From Corynebacterium yonathiae (lineage in GTDB: Bacteria > Actinomycetota > Actinomycetes > Mycobacteriales > Mycobacteriaceae), in assembly GCF_022288805.1 (NCBI RefSeq), contig NZ_JAKOPM010000008.1, forward strand, positions 1 through 64,000: a stretch of 64,000 nucleotides of DNA, read 5' to 3'. The notes beneath the pieces are model-generated. The model did no database searches. It was not told the DNA's origin and was given only the letters and a program-made list of their open reading frames with translations. The translations under genes and the position numbers were made by a program. Of the stretch, positions 45,709 through 54,933 are shown piece after piece; the first letter of the stretch is position 1, and each line of letters begins with the position of its first letter.

Positions 45709-46241
45709 CGGAACTTGTAGTCTTGGCCTCTGCCGCGGGGGAACCCATCGGCACCGCTTCCAAGGCCGAAGTTCATACCACCGATACCCCGCTGCACTTT
45801 GCCTTTTCCGCTTGGCTAACCTGCGGCAATAAGGTACTGGTCACTCGCCGCGCGCTGAGCAAACAAACCTGGCCTGGCGTGTGGACCAATGCCTTTTGCG
45901 GCCATCCCGCCCCCGGTGAGGAGACCGTGGATGCGGTGCTGCGCCGCGCCTCCTTTGAGCTCGGCATCGCGCCCGCTGATCTATCCGCACCGCGGCTTAT
46001 CCTGCCGGACTTTTCCTATCGCGCGGTGGATTCCTCCGGCACGGTAGAAAATGAAATTTGTCCGGTCTATACCGTCGAGCTTGCCCCCGATGCGCAATGG
46101 GAGCCCAATCCCGACGAAGTAGATTCCTACCAGTGGGTTGAACCGGCACGGCTTTTTGCCGCCGCCGATGCCATGCCCGGAGTCTTTAGCCCGTGGATGA
46201 TTGATGAGTTAGCGGACGAAAAGCTGCGCGCCGCGCTATAG
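45705..46241 (+). CDS. idi: Isopentenyl-diphosphate delta-isomerase (type I)
   Basis: 178 residues. Interconverts IPP and DMAPP in isoprenoid synthesis. Nudix-like type I enzyme with the catalytic cysteine in WTNAFCGHP, metal-binding histidines in LHFAFSAW and GHPAPGE, and the conserved ENEICPVY. The C-terminal DSYQWVEP.. fits as well. ATG overlaps the lipoprotein stop (ATGA). Full length for the family. Confidence 0.95.
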   Translation: MTELVVLASAAGEPIGTASKAEVHTTDTPLHFAFSAWLTCGNKVLVTRRALSKQTWPGVWTNAFCGHPAPGEETVDAVLRRASFELGIAPADLSAPRLILPDFSYRAVDSSGTVENEICPVYTVELAPDAQWEPNPDEVDSYQWVEPARLFAAADAMPGVFSPWMIDELADEKLRAAL

Positions 46242-46259
46242 CTTCAACTTCGGCGCCTG

Positions 46260-47564
46260 CTACAGCTCAAGTTCGTCGTCGGTATAGAAGGCCGCGGCTA
46301 CATAATCCAAGGTGGCATAGGCTAGGCGGCGCTCTCCCGTATCGAGGTCAAATTCCAGCACCTGGTGGTCATCGCCGTAGCATGGGAACCCAGCCTCGCC
46401 GGTGGTGGCATAGTGGCGCAGCCATTCATTGAGCTCGCCAGCGGGCGCGTTGGCGGCCGCCTCATTGTCGGTGCCACCAAAAATCGGGTCTAGCTCGTCA
46501 CAGTGCACTGCGGGCGCATCGGTGCGGGTAAATTCCATCATCCACGTGGGACCAGGAGCATCCTCGGCTACCTGGGCGGTCCATCGGCGCACGGCGGCAT
46601 CACCGATGAGCCGGCCCATCGGCCGCTGCGGATCGACGTAGTGCGCCAGCTGCCGCCATTGCTTGAAACGATCGTGCGATATCCCAAACTTGGGCGAGAG
46701 GTAGCGAGTAATAAAGCCGGCCAGCGCCATTTTGTCTATGCGCTGGGCAGCGGGCATGTCATAGAACTCATCGCGGGTAGACGTCACCACGATGGGGATG
46801 TCCGCCAATTCTTCGGCACGTAGGGGTGCCGGTCCCAAGGCGACGTCAAAGCGATACTTTTTACGGAACTTGGCATACCCCTTGGCCAGCGATTCTGGAT
46901 CCAGCTTCTCTAATGCCTGGCGCGTGACCGGCACGCCGAGGGCTCGGCGCAGGTCAGTGACGCGGTGCTCGAAGCGGTCGCGCGGGAATGCCGGTGACAG
47001 CGCCAGCACGCGGCGGAAACCGCCCCGGAAGTGATCGCGGCGTGCGAGCCACAAGCTTATTGCCGCCCCAGCGGATTGGCCTACCAAAGTGATATTGGTT
47101 TTATCGCCACCAAAGGCCTCGATATTGTGCTGCAGCCACTCCAAAGCTAAGAGGCAGTCATCGATGCCGCGGTAGCGGTCCGCCTCATCGCCGTCAAAGC
47201 GGGCGAAACCAGCCAACCCCACCCGATAACCCACGTTGACCTGGATTACACCGTGGCGGGCATTCTTCGTCCCCGAAAGCCGTGGATCCTCGTGTGACCC
47301 GTGCTCGTAGCGCCCGCCGTGAATATAGACCACCACAGGGCAGTCGTTGGCATCGGCAGGAGTGGTAATGGACAAAGCAATATCTTCTGGGTGCGGCTCG
47401 CGGGCGTCCTGATCGACGCTGCGATCATATGGCTCGGCAGGAGAGTAGGGGCTGGGGATGCTGCAATAGCGCACCGAATGGAAATAGTGCAGGCCATCGC
47501 GGCGCACGCCGGTGATCCGGCCGGAAGCGGTGGCGACGGTAACAGGAATCTGGGCGCTCGACAT
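46260..47564 (-). CDS. Type-B carboxylesterase family protein
   Basis: 434 residues. Alpha/beta hydrolase of the carboxylesterase/cholinesterase group: oxyanion-hole HGG at 82-84 in VVVYIHGGRYEHGS, NVGYRVGLAGF, and nucleophile Ser164 in LVGQSAGAA. No signal peptide, so cytoplasmic. About 70-100 residues shorter than classic type-B enzymes, with part of the C-terminal lid reduced. The catalytic His is likely in the segment ending CDELDPIFGG or later and was not fixed. Read on the minus strand, it is divergent from the small membrane protein genes. Confidence 0.88.
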   Translation of the reverse strand: MSSAQIPVTVATASGRITGVRRDGLHYFHSVRYCSIPSPYSPAEPYDRSVDQDAREPHPEDIALSITTPADANDCPVVVYIHGGRYEHGSHEDPRLSGTKNARHGVIQVNVGYRVGLAGFARFDGDEADRYRGIDDCLLALEWLQHNIEAFGGDKTNITLVGQSAGAAISLWLARRDHFRGGFRRVLALSPAFPRDRFEHRVTDLRRALGVPVTRQALEKLDPESLAKGYAKFRKKYRFDVALGPAPLRAEELADIPIVVTSTRDEFYDMPAAQRIDKMALAGFITRYLSPKFGISHDRFKQWRQLAHYVDPQRPMGRLIGDAAVRRWTAQVAEDAPGPTWMMEFTRTDAPAVHCDELDPIFGGTDNEAAANAPAGELNEWLRHYATTGEAGFPCYGDDHQVLEFDLDTGERRLAYATLDYVAAAFYTDDELEL

Positions 47565-47588
47565 GTCAGCCAGACTACCGCGAGCAAG

Positions 47589-47594
47589 TAGGAT
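47589..47594 (+). promoter_or_regulatory. -10 hexamer TAGGAT, leaderless promoter
   Basis: TAGGAT ends 8 bases before ATG 47603, without a ribosome binding site. Confidence 0.4.
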
Positions 47595-47602
47595 AAGTAG
47601 CC

Positions 47603-47818
47603 ATGGAGTGGTTGACGAGCTTGGGCAGCACGCTATCGCAATTGTTGGTACAGGCGCCCGTGTGGATTCAGATGGTCATCGTAGTCGCCATCGCCGTGCC
47701 GCTCATGGTGGTCGTAGCTTGGTGCCTAATGTGGATGGTCGACCGCGTAGCCAATCGCGCCGCCAGAGCGATTTCCCAGCGGCGCAGCCACAGCACTAAA
47801 GTAGACCACCATGGCTGA
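47603..47818 (+). CDS. Small single-helix membrane protein
   Basis: 71 residues. One long hydrophobic segment (about 18-48) and a basic C-terminal tail (VANRAARAISQRRSHS). Unknown function. ATG 47603 fits the leaderless -10 TAGGAT. It overlaps the next small gene by 8 bases, so the two form a unit. Confidence 0.7.
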   Translation: MEWLTSLGSTLSQLLVQAPVWIQMVIVVAIAVPLMVVVAWCLMWMVDRVANRAARAISQRRSHSTKVDHHG

Positions 47819-48050
47819 GGAATATAACGAGCGTGCACGGCAGGAGCGCGCCGAGCTGCGCGCCAACCCCCGTGAGGGCCTGTGGGATCCTGAAGCCAAG
47901 CGTAGCGCCCAATCTTCCACCCCAACAACCACGCCTGGCACCCATCCAGTAAGGCGCAAGCGCGCCCTGCCCAAATCCCGGGTCTCGCTCACATTGTGGA
48001 CGATGATTGCGCTGGTTATCGTCGTCGCGCTGATCGGCCTGTGGACCTAA
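47811..48050 (+). CDS. Small C-tail-anchored membrane protein
   Basis: 79 residues. Charged helical N-terminus (MAEEYNERARQERAELRANP), a Thr/Pro linker, a basic RRKRALPKSR patch and one C-terminal membrane helix (about 60-78). Unknown function, recalls small corynebacterial tail-anchored proteins. Starts inside the end of the preceding gene. It converges with malQ. Confidence 0.7.
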   Translation: MAEEYNERARQERAELRANPREGLWDPEAKRSAQSSTPTTTPGTHPVRRKRALPKSRVSLTLWTMIALVIVVALIGLWT

Positions 48051-48086
48051 ACCTGCTCCACCCCGCACCAGCGCCTAATCCCAGCG

Positions 48087-50219
48087 CTAGCCCTTCCGGC
48101 TGGTGGCCTCTAAGCGCTGGAAGAACTCCAGACTAGGAAGATCCTCAATGAGCAGGGGAGCGCCGTTGGTATCACACAGCGGCACGCACCAATTGGGATA
48201 AAGATCGTGCGTGGTACCCGGCTGATTCTGCGCATGGACATCACCCACCATGTCCACCAAGCTGGTGCAAGCGAGAGCCGAAGGTGTGCCCGCGATATAA
48301 CGGTGCAGGGCCACGCTGATGTCTTCCTCCTCGCCGCGCAAGGAGCGCTCGGCAGGATCTACGAGGTAATCGCGCTGTGGCAATAGGCCTTGGCCTGCTA
48401 CCGCACCCAAAACGCGGGCCTGCCACTCGATGTCATCGCGCTGCTCATCATCCACTGAGCGGGTCAGCACGCCTAAGCGCGCGCGAAGCGAAATATGATC
48501 ACCGCGCAGGTAGGCCAAGGTGGGCGGCAGATCATGCGTATTGACTGAGGACAGCGCCAGCTGGCGGTATTTCTCCTGCGGCAGCGGGGAGTAGTCATCA
48601 TCGTCGCGTTCAAACCACACGATGGAGGTGCCCAGCACCGCCTTCTGAGCGAGCACGTCTTGTACCCACGGCTCTACAGTGCCGAGGTCTTCACCAATGA
48701 CCACGGCACCAGCGCGTTGCGCCTCCAAGGCCAAGATGCCCACCATGGCCTCAAAATCATAAGAGACATAGGTACCCGTTAGCGGGCTAGCCATGCGCGG
48801 GATCCAGTACAGGCGGAAAAGGCCCAGGATATGGTCGACGCGCACGCCCCCGGCATGGCGCAGCACGGTGGAAAGCATCTCGCGCCACGGACCGTAGCCC
48901 GCCGCCGCTAGACGCTGCGGGTGCCACGGCGGCTGTGACCAATCCTGGCCCTGCTGGTTATAGTCATCCGGCGGGGCACCCACCGAGCACTGCGGGGCTA
49001 GGTATTCGTCGAGGTTCACCGCATCGGCACCACTCGGGTGCACGCCCACCGCCAGGTCAGTGACCAGGCCTAGGCGCATGCCAGCATCGAGCGCACGCTC
49101 CTGCGCGGCGGCCAGCTGCTCATCGCACAGGAACTGCAGCCAGGAATAAAAGCGGGTGAGCTTTTCCATATCCAGGTCTTCGGCATGGCGCTGGCCCGAT
49201 TGCGCCGCGGCGTCTTGTTGCGCGCACCAGGCTGCGAAATCGTGCAGGCCGCGACCCTCCTCGCGGGCGAAGCGTACGAAGGCCTCTTCGCGCTCCGGGG
49301 TGGGCTGGTAATTGAAGAGCTCACGCAGCACCTGCAGCTTGGCCTCAAAAATAGTGTCACGGTCAATCTCCTCAGCGCTGCGGTTGCGCTGGCGAAACTC
49401 TTCGGCCAGTTCGCGCACATCATCTTGTAAGTCTTCCGGCAACAGCTTGAGCTCCGGGATGGACTCGATGTGCAGGTACAACGGGTTGATAAAACGCCGC
49501 GTGGTGGGCAGGTACGGCGAATCCTCCACCGGCGGCAGCGGCTCGGCCGCATGTAGCGGATTGACCAGCAAGAAATCCGCGTGCGGGGCGAGTGTTTCAG
49601 CCAGTTGGCCTAGGTCCTGGAAATCGCCAATGCCCCACGAGGACTCTGAGCGCACCGAATAAAGCTGTGCCATCACGCCGCTAATCGGGTGCTCGACAAA
49701 CTCATCGGCCGTGGTGAGGCGCGCCGGGGTAATAATCAGCGAGCAGGCATGCTTGCCGATGCCCTCTGACTCCAGCACCAGCTCGTGATAGCCCAGCGGC
49801 AGATCGCCAGGGATATGGAAGCTGGCCTCGCCCCATAGCGTGCCATCGACGTCTGCGTCTGGGGCGTCGTTGCGATCTTGGTAGACCTCGCGGGTGCCGC
49901 CTTCTTCCAACTCGATGTGTACGTTGGCGGCGTCGCCGGCATGTACATGGACAACGAACCCGCGCTCCTGACCCTGGGGTGCGACGACGCAGTGGGGAAG
50001 GGGCTGAGAGGAGCGGGTGAGGTAGTCGTCGTAAAGCAGCTGTGTTAACGCAGCATCGTCTGGGTGATCAGGGACGGCCACGCCCAAGGCTCGCAGGGCA
50101 TAGGCAATAGTGTCTTCAGCAACGTGGACGGGGTAACCAGACTGGGAGGTATAGCTGGTGGCCACGCCGTGGCGCTGAGCGAGTTCTTCAAGCAAGTCGC
50201 GGGTAGTCACAGGCCACAT
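48087..50219 (-). CDS. malQ: 4-alpha-glucanotransferase (amylomaltase)
   Basis: 710 residues, GH77 enzyme that rearranges alpha-1,4-glucans in maltose and glycogen metabolism. The GH77 core is clear: LFRLYWIPR in the beta-strand region, then VVIGEDLGTVEPWVQ with the acid/base Glu and SSVNTHDLPPTLAYLRGDH near the end; GLVTDLAVGVHPSGAD carries the nucleophile Asp. The first 200 residues are the actinobacterial N-terminal extension with a beta-rich module. ATG 50219 is the first plausible start; the open frame to 50429 lies antisense to fadD. Divergent from fadD. Confidence 0.94.
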   Translation of the reverse strand: MWPVTTRDLLEELAQRHGVATSYTSQSGYPVHVAEDTIAYALRALGVAVPDHPDDAALTQLLYDDYLTRSSQPLPHCVVAPQGQERGFVVHVHAGDAANVHIELEEGGTREVYQDRNDAPDADVDGTLWGEASFHIPGDLPLGYHELVLESEGIGKHACSLIITPARLTTADEFVEHPISGVMAQLYSVRSESSWGIGDFQDLGQLAETLAPHADFLLVNPLHAAEPLPPVEDSPYLPTTRRFINPLYLHIESIPELKLLPEDLQDDVRELAEEFRQRNRSAEEIDRDTIFEAKLQVLRELFNYQPTPEREEAFVRFAREEGRGLHDFAAWCAQQDAAAQSGQRHAEDLDMEKLTRFYSWLQFLCDEQLAAAQERALDAGMRLGLVTDLAVGVHPSGADAVNLDEYLAPQCSVGAPPDDYNQQGQDWSQPPWHPQRLAAAGYGPWREMLSTVLRHAGGVRVDHILGLFRLYWIPRMASPLTGTYVSYDFEAMVGILALEAQRAGAVVIGEDLGTVEPWVQDVLAQKAVLGTSIVWFERDDDDYSPLPQEKYRQLALSSVNTHDLPPTLAYLRGDHISLRARLGVLTRSVDDEQRDDIEWQARVLGAVAGQGLLPQRDYLVDPAERSLRGEEEDISVALHRYIAGTPSALACTSLVDMVGDVHAQNQPGTTHDLYPNWCVPLCDTNGAPLLIEDLPSLEFFQRLEATSRKG

Positions 50220-50304
50220 TGTGCCACGGGGACAACGCGCCTGCTGGGAAACGGATTGGTACAGTAGGCGGAGATTAATTAAAAGCTGTTCGAAAGGACA
50301 CCGC

Positions 50305-52137
50305 GTGACCCTGCAAGAAGTGCATACCCCGGCGCAATTTACTATCGAGCCGGGCGAAACCTGCCTGACCGCCCTGATGGACACTGCGAAGAAGCGTCCG
50401 CACGGCGTCATGTTTACCCGCCCAGCCAACTACGAGTGGGTCAATGTAACAGGCAAAGAATTCATCGATGAGGTCTTTGAAGTAGCCCAAGGGCTTATCG
50501 CCCTTGGCGTGCAGCAGGGGGACCGCGTCGCTCTCATCTCTGCCACCCGCTATGAATGGTCCCTTTTGGATTTTGCCATCTGGGCCGCGGGTGCTGCCTC
50601 CGTGCCGGTCTATCCATCTTCTTCTGCCTCCCAGGTGCGCTGGATTATTGAGGACTCCGGCGCAGTGCTGGCCATTACCGAAACCCGCGAGCACTCCGAG
50701 CTGGTAGAAAACCTGGTCTTGCAAGAAGACGGTGAGCCCAACCTCAAGGGCTCTCCTTCGCAGCTGCGCCGCGTGCTAGAAATCAACTCCTCGGCCATTG
50801 ACACCTTGAAGTTTGAGGGCCGCGGCGTGGCCGCCGAGGAGGTCTACGCGCGCATCAAGGCCACTTCCACCGATGATCTGGCTTCCTTGGTCTATACCTC
50901 GGGTACCACCGGCCGTCCCAAAGGCTGCATCCTGACCCACCGCAATTGGCTGGCCCAGACCCGCGGCTTGTGCACCAATCCCATTGGTGTCTTTGCCGTC
51001 CCCGGCAGCCATACCTTGACCTTCCTGCCGCTGGCGCACGTCTTTGCCCGCGCGGTATCCATTGCGGTGGCCATGCGCGGTGCCTCCCAGAACCACTGGT
51101 CAGATTTTTCTACCATTTCCATGGAGTTCGCCCGTTCCCGCCCGAACGTCATTTTGGGCGTGCCACGCGTCTTTGAAAAGGTACGCAATTCCGCTGCTGA
51201 AAAAGCGGCCGATTCTGGCATCAAGGCCCTGCTGTTTGAGCAGTCCGAGAAGGTAGCCATCGAGTACTCCAAGGCTTTGGATAAGCCGGAGGGCCCAGAC
51301 CGCCTGCTGAAGGCCAAGCACAAGGTCTTTGACAAGCTGGTGTATTCCACCATCCGCAAGGGCGTGGGTGGCAACGTCAACTACTGCATTACCGGCGGCT
51401 CCGCTATGGGCCATGACTTGCTGCACTGGTACCGCGGCATCGGTATCCCGGTTTATGAGGGCTATGGCCTCACCGAGGTCGCCGCTGCGGCTGCAGTGGA
51501 CTTTGTGGACCAGTCCATCGGCACGGTCGGCCCGCCCATGGGTGGCGTGACCTTCCGCATTAACGATGAAGGCGAAATCTGCATCAAGGGCGATATCGTC
51601 TTCCACGGCTACTGGAATAACCCGGAGGCAACGGCTGAAGCCCTCGAGGATGGGTGGTACAACACCGGTGACTTGGGCGAGATTGATGAAGACGGCAAGC
51701 TCGTTATTACGGGCCGCAAGAAGGACCTGATTGTCACGGCCGGCGGCAAGAATGTTTCGCCTGGCCCGATGGAGGATATCCTGCGCGGGCACCCGCTTAT
51801 CTCCCAAGCCATGGTGGTAGGCGATGGCAAGCCCTTCGTTGGCGTGCTGCTGACCCTGGATCCGGATATTTTGAAGCGCTGGAAGCTCGACCACAACATT
51901 CCGGAAAACCGCTCCATGCGTGAGCTGGCCACCGACCCCACCCTGCGCGCGGAGCTGCAGGATGCCATCAACCAAGTCAATGCCACCGTCTCCCACGCGG
52001 AGGGCATCAAGAAGTTCTACATCCTTGAATCCGACCTCACCGAGGAAGAAAATGAGTTAACCCCCACGATGAAGGTCAAGCGCAACGTGGTAGCGCAGCG
52101 TTATGCCGCGGCCATTGAGCATTTGTACAAGCGCTAA
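50305..52137 (+). CDS. Long-chain fatty acid-CoA ligase (AMP-forming)
   Basis: 610 residues. Acyl-adenylate/CoA ligase of the FadD15/FACL type. ATP-binding P-loop YTSGTTGRPKGCILTH (about residues 198-213), YEGYGLTEVAAA motif, GWYNTGDLGEIDEDGKLVITGRKKD hinge with the Asp and Lys of catalysis, and C-terminal NELTPTMKVKR with the last catalytic Lys. Activates fatty acids for degradation or lipid synthesis. GTG 50305 with GAAAGGAC at 50292-50299. A clear terminator follows. Confidence 0.95.
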   Translation: MTLQEVHTPAQFTIEPGETCLTALMDTAKKRPHGVMFTRPANYEWVNVTGKEFIDEVFEVAQGLIALGVQQGDRVALISATRYEWSLLDFAIWAAGAASVPVYPSSSASQVRWIIEDSGAVLAITETREHSELVENLVLQEDGEPNLKGSPSQLRRVLEINSSAIDTLKFEGRGVAAEEVYARIKATSTDDLASLVYTSGTTGRPKGCILTHRNWLAQTRGLCTNPIGVFAVPGSHTLTFLPLAHVFARAVSIAVAMRGASQNHWSDFSTISMEFARSRPNVILGVPRVFEKVRNSAAEKAADSGIKALLFEQSEKVAIEYSKALDKPEGPDRLLKAKHKVFDKLVYSTIRKGVGGNVNYCITGGSAMGHDLLHWYRGIGIPVYEGYGLTEVAAAAAVDFVDQSIGTVGPPMGGVTFRINDEGEICIKGDIVFHGYWNNPEATAEALEDGWYNTGDLGEIDEDGKLVITGRKKDLIVTAGGKNVSPGPMEDILRGHPLISQAMVVGDGKPFVGVLLTLDPDILKRWKLDHNIPENRSMRELATDPTLRAELQDAINQVNATVSHAEGIKKFYILESDLTEEENELTPTMKVKRNVVAQRYAAAIEHLYKR

Positions 52138-52151
52138 TCTGCGCGGTGGGT

Positions 52152-52185
52152 ACACCCGAGGAAATATCCTCGGGTGTTTCTTTTT
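52152..52185 (+). terminator. Rho-independent terminator after the acyl-CoA ligase
   Basis: ACACCCGAGG (52152-52161) pairs perfectly with CCTCGGGTGT (52168-52177), loop AAATAT, followed by TTCTTTTT. Textbook form, 14 bases after the stop codon. Confidence 0.9.
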
Positions 52186-52314
52186 GCCCTGCTTGGCGAC
52201 GCCCCTTGTGCAGCTCACCCGTTCGCCATTGGCTTTGGATGAGCCAACCTGCCATAAACCTGTGAATGGCTTCGGAGTGTCGCGCGCCCGCGGCGGCGGA
52301 TCTCGCATAGAGTC

Positions 52315-53070
52315 GTGAAGCGTTACAGCAAACCTCAACCTCTACTAGAGGTTAGAAATGAGACCGTGGAAGGGAGTGGCTCGAAGCCAATGCATAAAAT
52401 CGCCGCCGAGCTGCGCCACCGCGAGCTTACGCAAGAGATTTATAATATCGGCGACGAAGTCGCAGAATATCTCGAGCACCTCATTGAAGCCATCGAGGAT
52501 TGGGACGAAGAGCTGTGCATGGATTGCCTAGCCGAGCTAGGCGATATCGTTGAAGATGCCCGCGTTGATTCCGGCCGGTGCGTAGGAGAGCTGATGGGCC
52601 TGCGCCAAGCATTGGTTTCCGGCGTGCGCTCCGGCACCATTTCCGCTACTTCTTCCGGCGTTAACGACGTGGAAGAACCGGAACAACTTACCCCGCGCCT
52701 GCTAGATGAGCGATTCCCCATCTCCAAGCCCATTGTGGTTCACGAGCTGGCCGAGTCTTTGCGCTGCCGCACCCAGGCCGTAGCGGACTACCTGCGCGAG
52801 GTGGTTGAGTACGTGCTCGCGCAAACCGACGCCGTAGCCCGCAACCTCGACATGGTCTCCTTGCCGCATCTGTACAAGCGTACTGGCGAGTCTGCTCTCA
52901 TCGCGGTGCAAGCGTGGAAGCACACGGTGCTCGATACCCATCCAGCCTATGTGCGCACCATGCGTGGGTATAACCCGCCACAGTTCTTGGAAGAACGCGC
53001 CCGGGTGGCAGCGGTGGTGGAAAAGGTTCGCGCCAAGCGTGAAGCGGCCCGCCGGGCTACAACTGCATAA
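52315..53070 (+). CDS. Conserved-looking helical protein of unknown function
   Basis: 251 residues, cytoplasmic, acidic at the N-terminal half (EVAEYLEHLIEAIEDWDEELCMDCLAEL) and basic at the C-terminus (EKVRAKREAARRATTA). Almost entirely helical. A middle stretch (about 137-165: HELAESLRCRTQAVADYLREV) could be a helix-turn-helix. I do not recognise a family. The start is uncertain: GTG 52315 opens the frame, but GTG 52366 and ATG 52390 are also in frame, and TAGAGT at 52308-52313 would start transcription after 52315. A 7-bp hairpin (AACCTCT-ACT-AGAGGTT, 52337-52353) lies at the 5' end. Flanked by terminators on both sides, so it is a single-gene unit. Confidence 0.7.
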   Translation: MKRYSKPQPLLEVRNETVEGSGSKPMHKIAAELRHRELTQEIYNIGDEVAEYLEHLIEAIEDWDEELCMDCLAELGDIVEDARVDSGRCVGELMGLRQALVSGVRSGTISATSSGVNDVEEPEQLTPRLLDERFPISKPIVVHELAESLRCRTQAVADYLREVVEYVLAQTDAVARNLDMVSLPHLYKRTGESALIAVQAWKHTVLDTHPAYVRTMRGYNPPQFLEERARVAAVVEKVRAKREAARRATTA

Positions 53071-53106
53071 ACCAAAGGCTTCCTTGTTTTAGACAAGGGG
53101 ATTTTC

Positions 53107-53145
53107 ACGGCCACCGAGATTCCCTCTCTCGGTGGCCGTTGAAGT
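53107..53145 (+). terminator. Strong hairpin terminator after the 52315 gene
   Basis: ACGGCCACCGAGA (53107-53119) pairs perfectly with TCTCGGTGGCCGT (53127-53139). A short T-run follows at 53145-53148. A smaller CTTGTTTTAGACAAG hairpin lies at 53083-53097 just upstream. Confidence 0.75.
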
Positions 53146-53410
53146 TTTCCGCATTGGGTGCCCCAATTCGGGTAAGGATTTAGGGAAATTTTAGGTTAAC
53201 AACCGTTCTATACGTTTATCGTTATGCCTGTTCAGCTAAATAAGGGGCGTATCCTGAAGTGTTGTTGCTGAGTCCACCTTAAAATTTAAGTAAAATTACT
53301 CTTAGTGCGCTGTAAGGTAATTTCCGTCCACGCGAACGCCGTGCCCTAGCACCCTCCACACACGGCGCGCGCAATTTCATTCTTCAACTACATCCACAGG
53401 GAGTAAATTC
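53146..53410. other. AT-rich promoter region of the surface protein gene
   Basis: Noncoding 265 bp, much richer in A and T than the rest of the window between 53190 and 53330. Several -10-like boxes are possible (for example TAAAAT near 53291), none decisive. The leader includes AGGGAG at 53399-53404 as ribosome binding site. No RNA gene seen. Confidence 0.5.
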
Positions 53411-54685
53411 ATGGGAGCACGTCGAACTTCTCGCCTCATTGCCAGCGCAGTGGCCGTAGCCACTTTCTCTTCCATTACCGTTGTCCCTAGCGCAGTCGCT
53501 GCCGAAGACACCACCTTCGTCGAGGAAAAGACCACCGACGATACCGTAAGCCTCAACGGCATCGAATTCGATGAGGACGGCAACCTGCTCGAGGAAAACA
53601 ATGCCGGCGATAAGGCGATGGAAGAGCTCAACGCGGAGGAAGATGCCGCCGATTCCATCACCCCGTATGCCGTAGACGGTGCCGAGGAAACCGCCGAGGC
53701 TCCGGCCTCCGAGGAGTCTGCAAAGCCGACTTCCCTGGAAGAACTCGCACAGACGGAGGCCTCCAATGGCGACGTCAACGTCAAGGTGGTCAAGGATGAA
53801 CAGAAGGACAAGCTCGTTTGTGAGGTGACTGATGCCCCTGACAAGCAGGGCAACATGCTCGACCTCAAGCTTGCCTTGGCCAAGGCTTTCTATGATGGTG
53901 GCGAAAAGATAATCAAGACCGTCTGGGAAATTATCCCGGTTGTCGGCGACCTGGTTCCGGCCGATTTCATCGACAAGATCTCCGGTAAGACTTGGGACGG
54001 TATTGCCAAGCTGGTCAAGGAAGGCGAGAAGGACAAGACTGTTACTTGGGATCTCTCCCGCGCCCAGGGCATGGCCATCGGACGCATCGATAACGCTGAT
54101 GCCGATGTTGATATGAATAACCCGGATGCCGCTAAGAACACCGTTTCTGGACTGCTCAAGTTCGTAGACGGTACTTTTGGCAAGGGCGCCAAGCTCATCC
54201 TGAAGCTCTTTAATGCAGCCGTTACCATCGCGGGCTTGGTTCCAGGTGCGAGCGTCGCTGGCGACCTGAAGCTGAGCAAGGACCAGCAGAAGAGCATCGA
54301 AGAATCCCTGAACAACATCTCCACCGCAGCTTCCGATCTGGCGGCCGTCAACGCTCCGGCCGGCCAGCTGTGCTCCGACATGCTCAACGGCAAGAAGACC
54401 AAGGAGCAGCCTGCTGAGGTCAATCCTTCGGAGGAACCTTCCTCCGAGGACACCACTTCCGAAGCTCCGGCTTCCGAGGAAGCTACCTCTGAAGAGGCCA
54501 CCCCTTCCGAGTCCGCGCAGGAAACCTCCACCGAAGAGTCCTCTGCTGAGGAAACTTCCACTGAAGAGCCGACTTTTGAGGAATCCGAAGAATCCGAGGA
54601 GCCAACCGCAGAGGAAACTACTCCTGAGGAGTCCACCGAGCCTACCTCTACCGAGGCCGCGGTTATTCCAGGAAAGAATGACTAG
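53411..54685 (+). CDS. Secreted surface protein, reading frame closed by an amber codon
   Basis: 424 residues as read. Signal peptide (ARRTSRLIASAVAVATF.., cleavage near VAA at 28-30). The mature part is acidic, then a helical domain (about 140-330) with hydrophobic stretches (IIPVVGDLVPADFIDKI and AVTIAGLVPGASVAGDL) and two cysteines. A Glu/Thr/Ser-rich stalk (about 335-415) leads to the TAG at 54683-54685. The same frame goes on for 70 codons to the TAA at 54896-54898 (separate entry). As it stands the product would be secreted and not anchored. ATG 53411 with GGGAG in front. The family is unknown to me beyond a general corynebacterial surface protein type. Confidence 0.85.
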   Translation: MGARRTSRLIASAVAVATFSSITVVPSAVAAEDTTFVEEKTTDDTVSLNGIEFDEDGNLLEENNAGDKAMEELNAEEDAADSITPYAVDGAEETAEAPASEESAKPTSLEELAQTEASNGDVNVKVVKDEQKDKLVCEVTDAPDKQGNMLDLKLALAKAFYDGGEKIIKTVWEIIPVVGDLVPADFIDKISGKTWDGIAKLVKEGEKDKTVTWDLSRAQGMAIGRIDNADADVDMNNPDAAKNTVSGLLKFVDGTFGKGAKLILKLFNAAVTIAGLVPGASVAGDLKLSKDQQKSIEESLNNISTAASDLAAVNAPAGQLCSDMLNGKKTKEQPAEVNPSEEPSSEDTTSEAPASEEATSEEATPSESAQETSTEESSAEETSTEEPTFEESEESEEPTAEETTPEESTEPTSTEAAVIPGKND

Positions 54686-54898
54686 GACGGCGTAGACGGT
54701 AAGGATGGCCAGGATGGTCGTGACGGCCGCGATGGCCGTGATGGTAAGGACGCGGACCTATCTTCCGTAGCAGGCTTCTCCTTCCTGGCTGCATTCGTAG
54801 GTGGTGGCACGGTGCTGGGCATCCTGTCCACCATTGATTACCTCTACACCCACGGTATGCTGCCGAAGAGCAGCGTTTCATGGCGCATCAACCAGTAA
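54686..54898 (+). pseudogene. In-frame 3' part of the surface protein gene: DG-repeat and membrane anchor
   Basis: Directly after the TAG the frame stays open for 70 codons. It encodes seven perfect xDG triplets (x = none at the stop itself, then V, K, Q, R, R, R) and KDA, i.e. a collagen-like DGVDGKDGQDGRDG run, then DLSSVAGFSF and a hydrophobic helix (about 29-50 of this part), ending in a short basic tail. No start codon with a binding site precedes it, so it can only be made by readthrough or belongs to a broken gene. The amber codon occupies the x position of the first xDG triplet. Confidence 0.75.
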
Positions 54899-54933
54899 GG
54901 CCTTTCTCTTAGGCCCCTAGCTGGAATCATCGG

